Shown: positions 18,710-27,287 of the stretch, one piece after another
Layout: each line of letters begins with the position of its first letter
Numbering within the stretch: position 1 is the stretch's first letter
Source: Lachnospiraceae bacterium
GTDB lineage: Bacteria > Bacillota > Clostridia > Lachnospirales > Lachnospiraceae
Assembly (NCBI GenBank): GCA_011959805.1
Contig: BLMC01000005.1
Location: 1 to 64,000 of the forward strand
DNA length: 64,000 nucleotides
Direction of reading: 5' to 3'
Position numbers and translations under genes: made by a program
The notes under the pieces: generated by a model
What the model was told of the DNA's origin: nothing
What the model saw: only the letters and a program-made list of their open reading frames with translations
The model's database searches: none

Positions 18710-19549
18710 ATGAAAATGAATGGAGTCAATTACAGTTCACTTTTGAACAATACAGGAATTTTTTCAAATCAAACAAATAAGGATGAGGCAGCTTTTACAG
18801 GGACCATCACAGGAACAAACAAAAAAGTACCAAAGCAAAAAACTGCGGCGGATAATAGGCAGTCAAATGTGGACAGAGATACATTTGAGTATAGTGGACA
18901 GACAAGAGAAGTAACGGCAGGATATAGCAGACCAAAGCGTACAGAGTCTTCTGAGTACAAGGCATTGGATTCCAATGGTATCCAAGAAGGCATTCAGCTA
19001 AGTGATGCTGCGAAGGATTTGCTCTCAGAGCTAAGAGAAAAATATGGAAATATGGACATTGCTGTGGCAGAGTGGTCTTCAGATGAAGAGCAGGATTATT
19101 ATGCAAGCCTTTCGGATAAGGATTACAGTGTATTAATCAATCCAAAACTTCTTGAGAAGATGGCAACAGACCCAGCAGCAAGAGAACAATATGAGAAAAT
19201 TCTCAGTGGTGCAGGAGACAAATTTGATACGATAAAGGAAGAACTTGGCGACGATGCAGATAAGATTCAAGGATTTAGCATTACATTGGACAAGGACGGA
19301 AATGTTTCCTACGCAGTAAAACTTCTAAAAGATATGCAGGAGAACAGTAATAAGGCTGATAAAAGGCAGCAAGAGCGTCTGGAGGAAAAGCGGGCTGAGC
19401 GGAAAAAAGCCGAGGAGGATCGGGTTGAGAAGATTACTGAGAAGAAGCAGGAGACTGAAAAGATAGAAGCTTCTTCTATAGAGGAATTAATTAAAAAGAT
19501 TAAGGAAAAACTTCATCCAGAACAGGTAGAGACTTCAGAAGAGATGTAG
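18710..19549 (+). CDS. DUF6033-like protein
   Basis: A 279-aa protein resembling Lachnospiraceae DUF6033 proteins: a Ser/Thr/Asn-rich N-terminus without a classical signal peptide (about 1-80), a conserved core (about 95-215) with LSDAAKDLLSELREKYG and DYSVLINPKLLEKMATDP, then a long Lys/Glu/Arg helix (about 215-270). Family function is not established. The N-terminal MNGVNYSSLL style resembles secreted flagellar axial proteins, and the gene has a near-perfect sigma-D promoter, so a motility role is a reasonable inference. It ends at the terminator at 19571-19599. The ATG at 18716 is an alternative start. Confidence 0.6.
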   Translation: MKMNGVNYSSLLNNTGIFSNQTNKDEAAFTGTITGTNKKVPKQKTAADNRQSNVDRDTFEYSGQTREVTAGYSRPKRTESSEYKALDSNGIQEGIQLSDAAKDLLSELREKYGNMDIAVAEWSSDEEQDYYASLSDKDYSVLINPKLLEKMATDPAAREQYEKILSGAGDKFDTIKEELGDDADKIQGFSITLDKDGNVSYAVKLLKDMQENSNKADKRQQERLEEKRAERKKAEEDRVEKITEKKQETEKIEASSIEELIKKIKEKLHPEQVETSEEM

Positions 19550-19570
19550 ATAAACAATAAATTGATTAAA

Positions 19571-19599
19571 AATGGCAGATTATAAGTCTGCCATTTTTT
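19571..19599 (+). terminator. Rho-independent terminator
   Basis: AATGGCAGA (19571-19579) pairs with TCTGCCATT (19587-19595), T-run to 19599; the repeat motif ATGCACATGGGCACC begins at 19600. Confidence 0.8.
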
Positions 19600-19695
19600 A
19601 TGCACATGGGCACCTAAGTGAAATTTGTCAGCAGAAGTCGACGGGTGTCCGCCGCACGAGTAGGGGAAGTAAAATTCCCTACTTGATTGTACATA
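19600..19695. repeat. Intergenic palindromic repeat copy
   Basis: ATGCACATGGGCACC, a GTCAGCAGAAGTCGAC module, GGGTGTCCGCCGC, then CGAGTAGGGGAAG/TTCCCTACTTG and GATTGTACATA; same order of modules as the copy at 16.8 kb. Confidence 0.7.
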
Positions 19696-19718
19696 GCATC
19701 TAGCGTATTGCTTTCTTA

Positions 19719-19746
19719 TTGCCTTTTTGTATAGAGATGATATAAT
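19719..19746 (+). promoter_or_regulatory. Putative promoter upstream of trkA
   Basis: TTGCCT (19719-19724), 16-bp spacer, TATAAT (19741-19746). Transcription from here would carry both 65-bp repeats in a roughly 290-nt leader. Confidence 0.5.
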
Positions 19747-19788
19747 ATACGTGGAAGTGTAACGATGTTTGTTATGCAGAAAGGTAAT

Positions 19789-19918
19789 GTGAAATTTTAA
19801 TTTCACCTATCCTGATTTGTATGCCCACAAAAGCGGGCAGATGAAAGTTAGTGTGAAATTAAAATTTCACCCATCCTGATTTGTATGCCCGCCAAAGCGG
19901 GCAGATGGGAGTTAGTGT
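19789..19918 (+). repeat. Tandem pair of 65-bp structured repeats
   Basis: Copy 1 at 19789-19850, copy 2 at 19851-19918. Each has a GTGAAATT/AATTTCAC hairpin, then a stem CCCATC/GATGGG (19870-19875 with 19904-19909 in copy 2) enclosing the conserved loop CTGATTTGTAT and a GCCCGC-CAAA-GCGGGC hairpin (19887-19902). Copy 1 is more degenerate. A third copy lies at 35076-35140. Confidence 0.75.
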
Positions 19919-20046
19919 GCATTTTTAATTTAGAATTGAAAATGTTTTATAAATCGTATTCTCTTGGAGGAATGATGGAGCAAAATAAAAGATGCATTAT
20001 AGTATTTTGAGAGAATGTGAAGTCCAAAATAGGAGGAGCAGATGAC

Positions 20047-21408
20047 GTGAAAATAGTGATAGCAGGGGATGGAAAAGTAGGTGCGATGTTGACAAAGCAG
20101 CTTTCTGTGGAGGGATATGATCTTACTTTAATAGATGCGAACCTGAAAGTGCTGGAATCTACAGAAGAAAGATACGATATTATAACTGTGCAGGGAAACT
20201 GTGCATCTATGGAAATATTGGAGAGAGCTGGAATTAAGGAGGCGGACTTGCTTATCGCAGTGACAGATGCAGATGAGATTAATCTGCTCTGCTGTATGAC
20301 AGCGCATGGAATTAATCCTGACATACATACAATTGCCCGTATTAGAAATCCAGAGTATACAGATCAAATCTATAAGATGCGCGAGCTTTTTGCGCTTTCC
20401 ATGATGATTAATCCAGAACGGCAGGCGGCTGTTGAAATTGAGCGGCTGTTGAAATATCCGGGATTCTTAAAGCGGGATACTTTTGCAAAAGGCAGAGTGG
20501 AGATTGTGGAACTTCGTGTCGACGCAGGACATAAACTGTGCAATATTGCATTGAATGATTTGTATAATATTGTGAAGTGTAAAATTTTGGTGTGCGCTGT
20601 AATTAGAAATGGAAAGGCAGTTACTCCAGGTGGTGATTTTGTATTGTTGGCGGGAGATCGAATTTTTGTGACAGCACCGACAAATGTATTGACAACACTG
20701 CTTAGAAATTTGGGCATTATCACACATAAGGCGAAACGTGTTATCCTGTGTGGAGGAGGGCGCGTGAGTTATTATTTAGCACAAATACTTATTAAAAATG
20801 GTGTAGGGGTTCAAATTGTAGAACAAAATTATGACAAATGTGTCCAACTTTCGGATTTACTTCCAAAAGCGACCGTGATTCATGGAGACGCCACAAAGGA
20901 ATTTTTGCTAGATAATGAGGGAATCTCTAACTGTGATGCCTTAGTTACGCTTACTGGCGTGGATGAGATGAATATTATTATTTCTTTATATGGAAGTAGC
21001 TGTAAGGTTCCCCAAGTGATTACAAAACTTGGAAGACTCGAGAATAATACAATTTTGGATGCACTTCCTCTGGGCAGTATTATTAGTCCCAAAGAATTAA
21101 GCTGCAATAATATAGTGCAGTATGTGCGCGCTATGAAAAATCAGACAGGAGCAGCACTTACAGTATATACCATCGCCGATGGACAGGCGGAGGCAGTAGA
21201 ATTTATAGTGGACCAAAATACACTACATTGTGGGGAACCACTCAAGAAACTTAAAATTAAAAAAAATGTGTTGGTGGTGTGTATTATGCACGGTGCACAG
21301 CTTGAGATTCCAAATGGTGAATCCAGCTTTAAACGAGGTGATACTATTATTGTAGTGACGATTGCGGATCGAGTAATCTACCAAATCAATGATATTTTTG
21401 AAAATTAA
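20047..21408 (+). CDS. trkA: Trk potassium uptake regulator TrkA
   Basis: A 453-aa peripheral subunit of the Trk/Ktr K+ channel, gating TrkH in response to nucleotides. It has two tandem RCK units: a Rossmann domain with GDGKVG (residues 7-12) and acidic Asp at the end of beta-2, a TrkA-C domain, then a second Rossmann domain (CGGGRVS) and a second TrkA-C domain. The last Gly of the second nucleotide motif is Ser. The GTG at 20047 is chosen because AGGAGGAG lies 8 bp upstream and MKIVIAGDG is the usual family start. trkH follows 88 bp downstream. Confidence 0.93.
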   Translation: MKIVIAGDGKVGAMLTKQLSVEGYDLTLIDANLKVLESTEERYDIITVQGNCASMEILERAGIKEADLLIAVTDADEINLLCCMTAHGINPDIHTIARIRNPEYTDQIYKMRELFALSMMINPERQAAVEIERLLKYPGFLKRDTFAKGRVEIVELRVDAGHKLCNIALNDLYNIVKCKILVCAVIRNGKAVTPGGDFVLLAGDRIFVTAPTNVLTTLLRNLGIITHKAKRVILCGGGRVSYYLAQILIKNGVGVQIVEQNYDKCVQLSDLLPKATVIHGDATKEFLLDNEGISNCDALVTLTGVDEMNIIISLYGSSCKVPQVITKLGRLENNTILDALPLGSIISPKELSCNNIVQYVRAMKNQTGAALTVYTIADGQAEAVEFIVDQNTLHCGEPLKKLKIKKNVLVVCIMHGAQLEIPNGESSFKRGDTIIVVTIADRVIYQINDIFEN

Positions 21409-21496
21409 TTTATTAAACTTAGGTATATGAAATATAGTATTGCTAAATGAGAAAAAAGGGAGAAATAAAGCATGAAAAAAGGGAGAATATGCAGTT

Positions 21497-22957
21497 ATGA
21501 ATTATAAGATGATGGGTAGATTTATAGGGCATATTCTGTTAGTGGAAGCCGTATTTATGATAGTGCCACTAGCAATCAGTCTATATCACAAAGAAAAGAT
21601 GGCAACAATTGGATTTGCCGCTAGTTTAAGTATTATATTGCTTTTTGTTTTGATTTTAAGTCTTGCGTGTAAGGGAAGTAGAAAGGGATTTAGGGCAAGA
21701 GAAGGTCTTGTGTGTGTTGGTGTTAGCTGGATTGTAATGAGTTTGTTGGGTTCACTGCCATTTTATATATCCAGAGAAATCCCTTTTTATTTGGATGCCC
21801 TGTTTGAGACTGTATCAGGGTTTACAACAACGGGTGCTTCAATTTTGCCAGAAGTTGAGAAACTTTCTTTGGGAATCCTTTACTGGAGAAGTTTTACTCA
21901 TTGGCTGGGGGGAATGGGTGTCCTTGTTTTTGTGTTGGCGGTAGGAGCATTTGGAGAGAGCAGCAAGGGGTTTACCATGCATCTTTTACGGGCAGAAAGT
22001 CCGGGACCTCAAGTGGGGAAACTTGTGCCAAAGATGAAGAAGACAGCCGAGATTCTATATTTAATTTATATGTTGCTTACTGTTGTAAATATTGTCTTTT
22101 TACTATTTGGCGGTATGCCATTGTTTGATTCTATCTGTACCGCATTTGGCACCGCTGGGACAGGAGGGTTTGGGATTAAAAATGACAGTATTGCAAGCTA
22201 TAGCCCATATATTCAAAATGTCTGTACTGTTTTTATGTTGCTGTTCGGTGTAAATTTTAGCTGTTATTATCTGCTTTTGTTACGTCAGTTTTACAGTGTG
22301 TTTAAGGACGAGGAATTGCGACTTTACTTAGGAATTGTACTTGGAAGTATTGTGCTAATTACGCTCAACCTTAGAGGATTTTATGGGACTTTGGAAGAGA
22401 CTGTACGTCATGCGGCATTTCAAGTGGCAAGTATTGTGACAACTACCGGATTTGCTACGACGGATTTTGATTTGTGGCCGAGTTTCTCAAAAGCTATTAT
22501 ATTGGGATTGATGGTAATTGGTGCGAGTGCGGGAAGTACAGGGGGCGGATTTAAGTGCGCGCGGGTTCTAATTGTAGTGCGAAGTCTTCGCAGAAATCTG
22601 CGACGCGCAATATCACCACAGAAAGTACAGGTTGTAAGAATTAATAACCATATGATTGATGAGAAAGTGCTAGAAAATACCAATGCCTATCTCTCTGCAT
22701 ATGTGATTATTTTATTTGCTAGTTTTATTTTGGTATCGATTGACCAATTTTCAATTACAACCAATATTACAGCAGTGTTATCTTGTTTTAACAATATTGG
22801 TCCTGGACTTGAGGCGGTGGGTCCTACCTGCAATTTTGGAGATTTTAGCTGGTTGTCAAAGTTGGTGTTAATCGTGGATATGCTTGCAGGTAGACTTGAA
22901 ATTTTTCCAATATTAATTTTATTTTCCAGAAGTACATGGGGACATTTAAAAAATTGA
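21497..22957 (+). CDS. trkH: Trk potassium uptake channel TrkH
   Basis: A 486-aa polytopic K+ channel of the TrkH/KtrB family. The four selectivity-filter loops are readable: SGFTTTGASIL, GTAGTGGFG, TTTGFATTDF and NNIGPGLEAVGP, each followed by a membrane helix. It follows trkA, its regulatory partner. Its 3' end overlaps the convergent PHP gene by 12 bp, so there is no room for a terminator between them. Confidence 0.95.
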   Translation: MNYKMMGRFIGHILLVEAVFMIVPLAISLYHKEKMATIGFAASLSIILLFVLILSLACKGSRKGFRAREGLVCVGVSWIVMSLLGSLPFYISREIPFYLDALFETVSGFTTTGASILPEVEKLSLGILYWRSFTHWLGGMGVLVFVLAVGAFGESSKGFTMHLLRAESPGPQVGKLVPKMKKTAEILYLIYMLLTVVNIVFLLFGGMPLFDSICTAFGTAGTGGFGIKNDSIASYSPYIQNVCTVFMLLFGVNFSCYYLLLLRQFYSVFKDEELRLYLGIVLGSIVLITLNLRGFYGTLEETVRHAAFQVASIVTTTGFATTDFDLWPSFSKAIILGLMVIGASAGSTGGGFKCARVLIVVRSLRRNLRRAISPQKVQVVRINNHMIDEKVLENTNAYLSAYVIILFASFILVSIDQFSITTNITAVLSCFNNIGPGLEAVGPTCNFGDFSWLSKLVLIVDMLAGRLEIFPILILFSRSTWGHLKN

Positions 22958-23743
22958 GAAGATATGCCCGACGCTGTCTGTGGGGATTGGAGTATTGTTT
23001 CTGTCAAAGATATAGACAGGCAGATGGTTCGTAGTTCCTTCTTTCCACGCAAGATGTTCTGGTGGAACATGAAGGGAAAAGCCACTTTTGCGCTTGATTC
23101 GGGTTGTGTAGTCTGTGATGCTATCTAAAGGAGTGTCAAATGCCATGCCGTAGATACAGCCATTGTCTGTCTTGCCAACATGATGGATATCTGAGCCGGC
23201 AGTCATGGTAATTTGATGTTCCTTAGCATAGCGGTATGCTAGGCGATTCTGTTCATGGGGATTGCCGCAGTTTGCCACTTCAAAAGCATCACACTGATGT
23301 GGATGCACATAAACTTCAGACAAATATCCTCTTTCTCGGAAAGGATGTGCTTGCACGACAAGTCCACCGTCTGCCTTGATTTTTTGATAGTGGGTAATGT
23401 GATCCCAAGTCATCATTTCAGGGTGGTCTTTTAACCATTTTTTGTCAAGTCCGTAAATTAGAAATTCATCTCCATTAAAGCGACACTCCCATGCGAAAAA
23501 TACTTTGAGTCCTTGTCGGTCTCCTTCTGCTTTGGCATCTTCATAGCCGCTACAGAAGATGTCTACACGCTCTTCCCACGGCAAATTTTGGGGGACACAA
23601 CAGTTGCCATTAAAGAAATGGTCTGTGACAATAATACCATCATAACCAAGATTTTTATAGAAAGAAATATATTCGGAACCTGTACTTTTGGCACATGCAC
23701 TGGCAGCAGTTGTATGTAGATGGGTTTCATAAATGTAAGACAT
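22946..23743 (-). CDS. PHP-domain metal-dependent phosphoesterase
   Basis: A 265-aa PHP-superfamily hydrolase. Metal-binding motifs are readable: HLHTT at residues 8-12, DGIIVTDHF, WECRF, AHPF (about 138) and AGSDIHH (about 199-205). Such enzymes hydrolyse phosphate esters (histidinol phosphate, nucleotides, short oligonucleotides); the substrate here is not determined. It is convergent with trkH and divergent from the decarboxylase gene, and looks like a single-gene unit. Confidence 0.82.
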   Translation of the reverse strand: MSYIYETHLHTTAASACAKSTGSEYISFYKNLGYDGIIVTDHFFNGNCCVPQNLPWEERVDIFCSGYEDAKAEGDRQGLKVFFAWECRFNGDEFLIYGLDKKWLKDHPEMMTWDHITHYQKIKADGGLVVQAHPFRERGYLSEVYVHPHQCDAFEVANCGNPHEQNRLAYRYAKEHQITMTAGSDIHHVGKTDNGCIYGMAFDTPLDSITDYTTRIKRKSGFSLHVPPEHLAWKEGTTNHLPVYIFDRNNTPIPTDSVGHIFSIF

Positions 23744-23818
23744 ATGTAAAATACCTCCTAAAATATTGTTTCAAAAAGATATTATAACATAAAGTTTGCA
23801 GAAAGGGAATCAAAAGCA

Positions 23819-25267
23819 ATGGAACAAAACAGAACACCGCTTCTGGATGCAGTGACAAAATTTATTGACAAGAAGCCGGCGTATTTTATGGTGCCTGGAC
23901 ATCGATTGGAAAAAGGAATCAGTTCACACTGGACAGACAAAGTTGGAGAGAAGATTTTTGCGTATGATGTGACAGAGACGCCGTTTACAGATGATTTACA
24001 TTGTCCCCAAGATGCAATCGATAAAGCACAGAAGTTGCTTGCGGCACTTTATAGAGCTGACCAGAGTTTTTTCTTGGTAAATGGAAGTACATGTGGCAAT
24101 GAAGCAATGATTCTTAGTGCAGCGTTTGAAGGGGAAAAGATTATGGTCGCCAGAAATGCCCATAAGTCTGCGATGATGGGATTAATTTTGTCTGGGGCAA
24201 AGCCTGTGTATGTGATGCCAGAAGTAATTTGGGACTGGGGGATACAGGGGGAGATTACAGAGAATTCTGTCAGAAAGGGATTAGAAGAAAATCCTGATTG
24301 CAAAGCAGTATTCTTAGTAAATCCAAGTTATTATGGGGTGTGTTCAGATTTGGAAGCGATTGCCAAGGTTTGTCATACATATGAGGCTCTTTTGCTTGTG
24401 GATGAGGCACATGGAGGACATTTGTATTTTCATGATGTGCTTCCAACGGGAGCACTTGAGGCAGGTGCTGATGTTTGTGTGCAAAGTATGCATAAAGTGA
24501 CAGGTGCTTTGACACAGAGTTCTGTATTACATATAAAATACCATGGCGTAGGCAGTACAATACTAGAGCGGATTGCACAAAATCTACAGCTTGTACAAAG
24601 TACAAGTCCAAGTTACCTTTTGTTGACATCACTTGACTGTGCGCGGTATGAGCTTGCGTTACATGGAACAGAAATGATGGAGAAGGCGTTGTCTCTTACT
24701 GCTTATGCAAAAAAAAAGATTGTGGAAATTCCGGGATTTCGTTGCATGGAAGGCAGTCAGGTTGACAACACGCGCCTTGTACTTTCTGCGTGTGAGATTG
24801 GGCTGACAGGGTATGCCCTAGAAAAACTGCTCTCTGAAAAGTATGCGGTTTATGTGGAACTTTCAGATCAAGAAAATGTACTTGTGATTGTTACCTATGC
24901 AAATGAAAAGCAGGATTTGGACAGACTAATTACAGCATGTGCTGAAATTAGCAAAGCCTATATAGGAAATGCTACTTTACGCAGAGAAAATAGGTGTCTA
25001 TTGTTTCCACAGCTACCACAACAGGTTATGACACCACGCAGTGCTTATTTTGCTAAAAAAATATTTGTAGGTTGGCAAGAGGCAGTTGGACGAGTGTCCG
25101 GTCAAATGATTGCGCCATATCCGCCAGGGATTCCTGTGTTATATCCTGGTGAACGAATCACGCAGGAAGTGTGGGCGTATATTGAACATTTTCGTAGAGA
25201 AGGACGCCATATGCATGGTGTGGACAAAGAAGGAAAACTGGAGAAAATACAAATTATACCAGAGTAG
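23819..25267 (+). CDS. Orn/Lys/Arg decarboxylase (short form)
   Basis: A 482-aa PLP enzyme of the group III amino-acid decarboxylases, producing a polyamine or diamine precursor from Arg, Lys or Orn. The PLP aspartate and His (LLVDEAHGGH) and the Schiff-base lysine (Lys226 in SMHKVTGALTQSS) are present, and the C-terminal domain retains PYPPGIPVLYPGE. Length matches the compact Firmicutes SpeA/YaaO form lacking the N-terminal wing domain. The substrate cannot be decided from sequence alone. Confidence 0.88.
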   Translation: MEQNRTPLLDAVTKFIDKKPAYFMVPGHRLEKGISSHWTDKVGEKIFAYDVTETPFTDDLHCPQDAIDKAQKLLAALYRADQSFFLVNGSTCGNEAMILSAAFEGEKIMVARNAHKSAMMGLILSGAKPVYVMPEVIWDWGIQGEITENSVRKGLEENPDCKAVFLVNPSYYGVCSDLEAIAKVCHTYEALLLVDEAHGGHLYFHDVLPTGALEAGADVCVQSMHKVTGALTQSSVLHIKYHGVGSTILERIAQNLQLVQSTSPSYLLLTSLDCARYELALHGTEMMEKALSLTAYAKKKIVEIPGFRCMEGSQVDNTRLVLSACEIGLTGYALEKLLSEKYAVYVELSDQENVLVIVTYANEKQDLDRLITACAEISKAYIGNATLRRENRCLLFPQLPQQVMTPRSAYFAKKIFVGWQEAVGRVSGQMIAPYPPGIPVLYPGERITQEVWAYIEHFRREGRHMHGVDKEGKLEKIQIIPE

Positions 25268-25356
25268 AACGACAAAATAAAATGAATAGTATTGTCAATA
25301 CAGATTTTTACAAGAGCTTTTAGTGCATTGTTTAGGTTGTGGGAGAAAAAGTAGAC

Positions 25357-25385
25357 TTGACAAGAATTGTGTTATGGCTGATAAT
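25357..25385 (+). promoter_or_regulatory. Ferritin gene promoter
   Basis: TTGACA (25357-25362), 17-bp spacer, GATAAT (25380-25385), 34 bp before the start codon. Confidence 0.7.
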
Positions 25386-25418
25386 AGACGAGTAGATTTT
25401 ATAGGAGGAGGCGAAAAA

Positions 25419-25928
25419 ATGAATGAAAAGATAGCAGCGTTGTTAAATGAACAGATTAACAAGGAATTTTATTCTGCATATCTGTATCTTGATATAGCAA
25501 ATTTTTATACAAAAAAAGGACTGGATGGATTTGCCAATTGGTATGAAGTACAGGCGAAGGAAGAGCAGGATCATGCAATGTTGATGTACCGATATTTACA
25601 CAATAATGATCAGGAGGTTACATTGGAGGCGATTGCAAAGCCAGACGTAGTATTTGAGACTTTGATTGATCCACTCAAAGTTGGACTTGCACATGAGCGT
25701 TATGTCACATCACTGATTAACACAATCTATGATGTTGCGCAGGAAGCAAAGGATTTTCGGACGACGCAGTTTTTGGATTGGTTTGTCAAAGAACAGGGCG
25801 AGGAGGAAAAAAATTCTATGGATCAGATTACCAAAATGGAACTTTTTGGTGACGATGCACGCAGTCTGTATATGTTAAACAGTGAATTAGGAACGCGGGT
25901 ATACACGGCTCCATCGCTGGTAATATAA
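25419..25928 (+). CDS. Ferritin-like iron storage protein
   Basis: A 169-aa non-haem ferritin that would oxidise and store iron as a 24-mer. The ferroxidase ligands are readable: Glu in NEQINKEFYSAYLYLD, ExxH in AKEEQDHAM and the EQGEEEKNSMDQI helix. AGGAGG lies 9 bp before the ATG at 25419; the frame is open upstream to 25323 but there is no matching ribosome binding site and the added residues are not ferritin-like. It has its own strong promoter. A DtxR/MntR-like repressor gene lies 3 kb downstream. Confidence 0.93.
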   Translation: MNEKIAALLNEQINKEFYSAYLYLDIANFYTKKGLDGFANWYEVQAKEEQDHAMLMYRYLHNNDQEVTLEAIAKPDVVFETLIDPLKVGLAHERYVTSLINTIYDVAQEAKDFRTTQFLDWFVKEQGEEEKNSMDQITKMELFGDDARSLYMLNSELGTRVYTAPSLVI

Positions 25929-26013
25929 TATTGTGTACTTGTGTTGACAGATCCAAGAATGAATGTATAGTACAATTTTAGAAATAAAGTTTGGATTATT
26001 TTTTTATACTTAT

Positions 26014-26059
26014 AAAAGCAGGGAGATAACTGGTTTTTAAGACCGCTCTCTGCTTTTTT
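26014..26059 (+). terminator. Rho-independent terminator after ferritin
   Basis: AAAAGCAGGGAG pairs with CTCTCTGCTTTT, ending in a T-run at 26059; the repeat motif ATACATATATTGACGC follows directly. Confidence 0.7.
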
Positions 26060-26200
26060 ATACATATATTGACGCAGAGGAAATATGTTATTGTATGACA
26101 CATCGGCGGCATGGCGAGTAAGAAGAAATAACTTTTCTTGCCTGATTGTACACAAATATCCAAAAGAGAACTGTCAGATATCGTTGACAGAGATGTTACT
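26060..26200. repeat. Intergenic palindromic repeat, degenerate copy
   Basis: Starts after the terminator T-run, contains GGCGAGTAAGAAGAA/TTTTCTTGCC and GATTGTACACA, then CTGTCAGATATCGTTGACAG, the same module order as better copies. Confidence 0.55.
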
Positions 26201-26328
26201 CATTTTTTAACAAGTGGAGGTAAAAAACTATGGTTGCTATATTCCCTTCTTGATGATATAATGTCAGAAGCCAAAAGAAAATAATTTTCAAAAAATTATA
26301 GGGAGCTATTTCTTTAATGAAACATAAT

Positions 26329-26516
26329 TTTATCTTAGTCGGGGAAAGACTTCCGTTTCTACCAGTGGTGAGAACAATACAATTTTGTCTCAGTGGGTGT
26401 GTAATCTTTGACTGAGATAAACCTCTGGCAGGATTGTAGGTGCACGAGTTGGTTTTGCGTCAGCAAAGTTGACGCGCACGCTATAACAAAAATGCCAATA
26501 ATATTCTTAAATTTAC
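26329..26516 (+). repeat. Long-range-stem structured element, copy A
   Basis: TTTATCTTAGTC (26329-26340) pairs over its whole length with GACTGAGATAAA (26410-26421), enclosing a TGAGAACAA/TTTGTCTCA hairpin. Downstream, the element shares AATGCCAATAATATT-type sequence with copy B (48065-48212). A 51-bp palindromic insert (26431-26481) of the post-terminator repeat type interrupts copy A. Confidence 0.65.
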
Positions 26517-26540
26517 ATACGGAAAGTAAGGCGCATACTT

Positions 26541-27275
26541 ATGAAGGTTGTAATCTGCGATGATTGTATTGAAGACTTACAAATGATAGAAACTCTACTT
26601 GAAAAATATGAGAAATCGGCTCTGGATATTGGCTTTGCCGTTGAGAAATATTTGGATGCTACTATATTGTATGATAGAATTTTGGCGGGGGAGCAGGCAG
26701 ATATTTATATATTGGATATGATTATGTCTGACAGAACAGGACTAGATATTGGCAGTTTGATTCGCAAAGCTGGTAGCGACGGAGTAATTATTTATATTAC
26801 TTCTTCTGATGATTATGCACTGGAGGCTTACGGGGTTCATGCAGCGCGGTATTTATTAAAACCGGTTAGTGAGGAAAATTTTTTTGAGGCCATAGATTTG
26901 GCACGTTCCTATAGTAGAATTTATAAGGAACATTTATTTTTAATTAAGACAAAGAAAGGCACTATATCAGTATCGTATTCTCGAATTGAATATATTGAGA
27001 ATTATTCTCGGACTCTAAATGTTTGTTTGGATGATGGAGAAAATATTAGGAGTATTTTTATCCGAAAATCATTTGACGAGGAAATTCGAGAAATAGCAAA
27101 GGACAGGAATTTTTTGCAGGTACATAAATCCTTCCTTATTAATATGAAACACGTCAAGAGATTGGAACAAGGTGAGATTGTAATGGAGAGCGGAAAAAGG
27201 ATTCCGATTAGTAAAACCAGAGCTACGGATGTAAAAAGGACATACTTGCAGTTTCTTTCTGAATGCTACAGGTAG
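26541..27275 (+). CDS. LytTR response regulator (AgrA/ComE type)
   Basis: A 244-aa response regulator. Receiver domain at 1-125 with the acidic pair (CDDC, residues 6-9), phosphoacceptor Asp59 in YILDMI and conserved Lys in LLKPV; LytTR DNA-binding domain at about 140-240 (SRIEYIENYSRTLNV, FLQVHKSFLINMKHVKRLE). It is followed 12 bp later by its likely sensor kinase. It probably binds direct repeats near promoters, but no target is visible. Confidence 0.88.
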   Translation: MKVVICDDCIEDLQMIETLLEKYEKSALDIGFAVEKYLDATILYDRILAGEQADIYILDMIMSDRTGLDIGSLIRKAGSDGVIIYITSSDDYALEAYGVHAARYLLKPVSEENFFEAIDLARSYSRIYKEHLFLIKTKKGTISVSYSRIEYIENYSRTLNVCLDDGENIRSIFIRKSFDEEIREIAKDRNFLQVHKSFLINMKHVKRLEQGEIVMESGKRIPISKTRATDVKRTYLQFLSECYR

Positions 27276-27287
27276 GGGGCGAAAAGT

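Larger units (their letters stand above)
19550..20046. other. Long leader/spacer before trkA
   Basis: About 500 bp without a gene. It holds, in order, a terminator, a post-terminator repeat, a promoter (19719-19746) and a tandem pair of 65-bp structured repeats, all listed separately, then about 130 bp of AT-rich DNA ending in AGGAGGAG before trkA. Confidence 0.6.
25929..26540. other. 610-bp gene-free region between ferritin and the AgrA-like gene
   Basis: Holds a terminator (26014-26059), a post-terminator repeat, a 7-codon open frame with an excellent ribosome binding site (GTGGAGG before an ATG near 26231, MVAIFPS), and the long structured element at 26329-26516. No peptide gene of autoinducer type was found. 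Confidence 0.5.

Noticed and set aside
19789-19918. CRISPR-like repeat in the trkA leader
   Set aside because: Only two copies directly abutting, with no spacers and internal double stems; a structured tandem repeat, not a CRISPR array.
26231-26260. 7-codon peptide gene before the AgrA-like gene
   Set aside because: Good ribosome binding site, but too short to be a known autoinducer precursor and without a processing gene; mentioned only within the spacer note.
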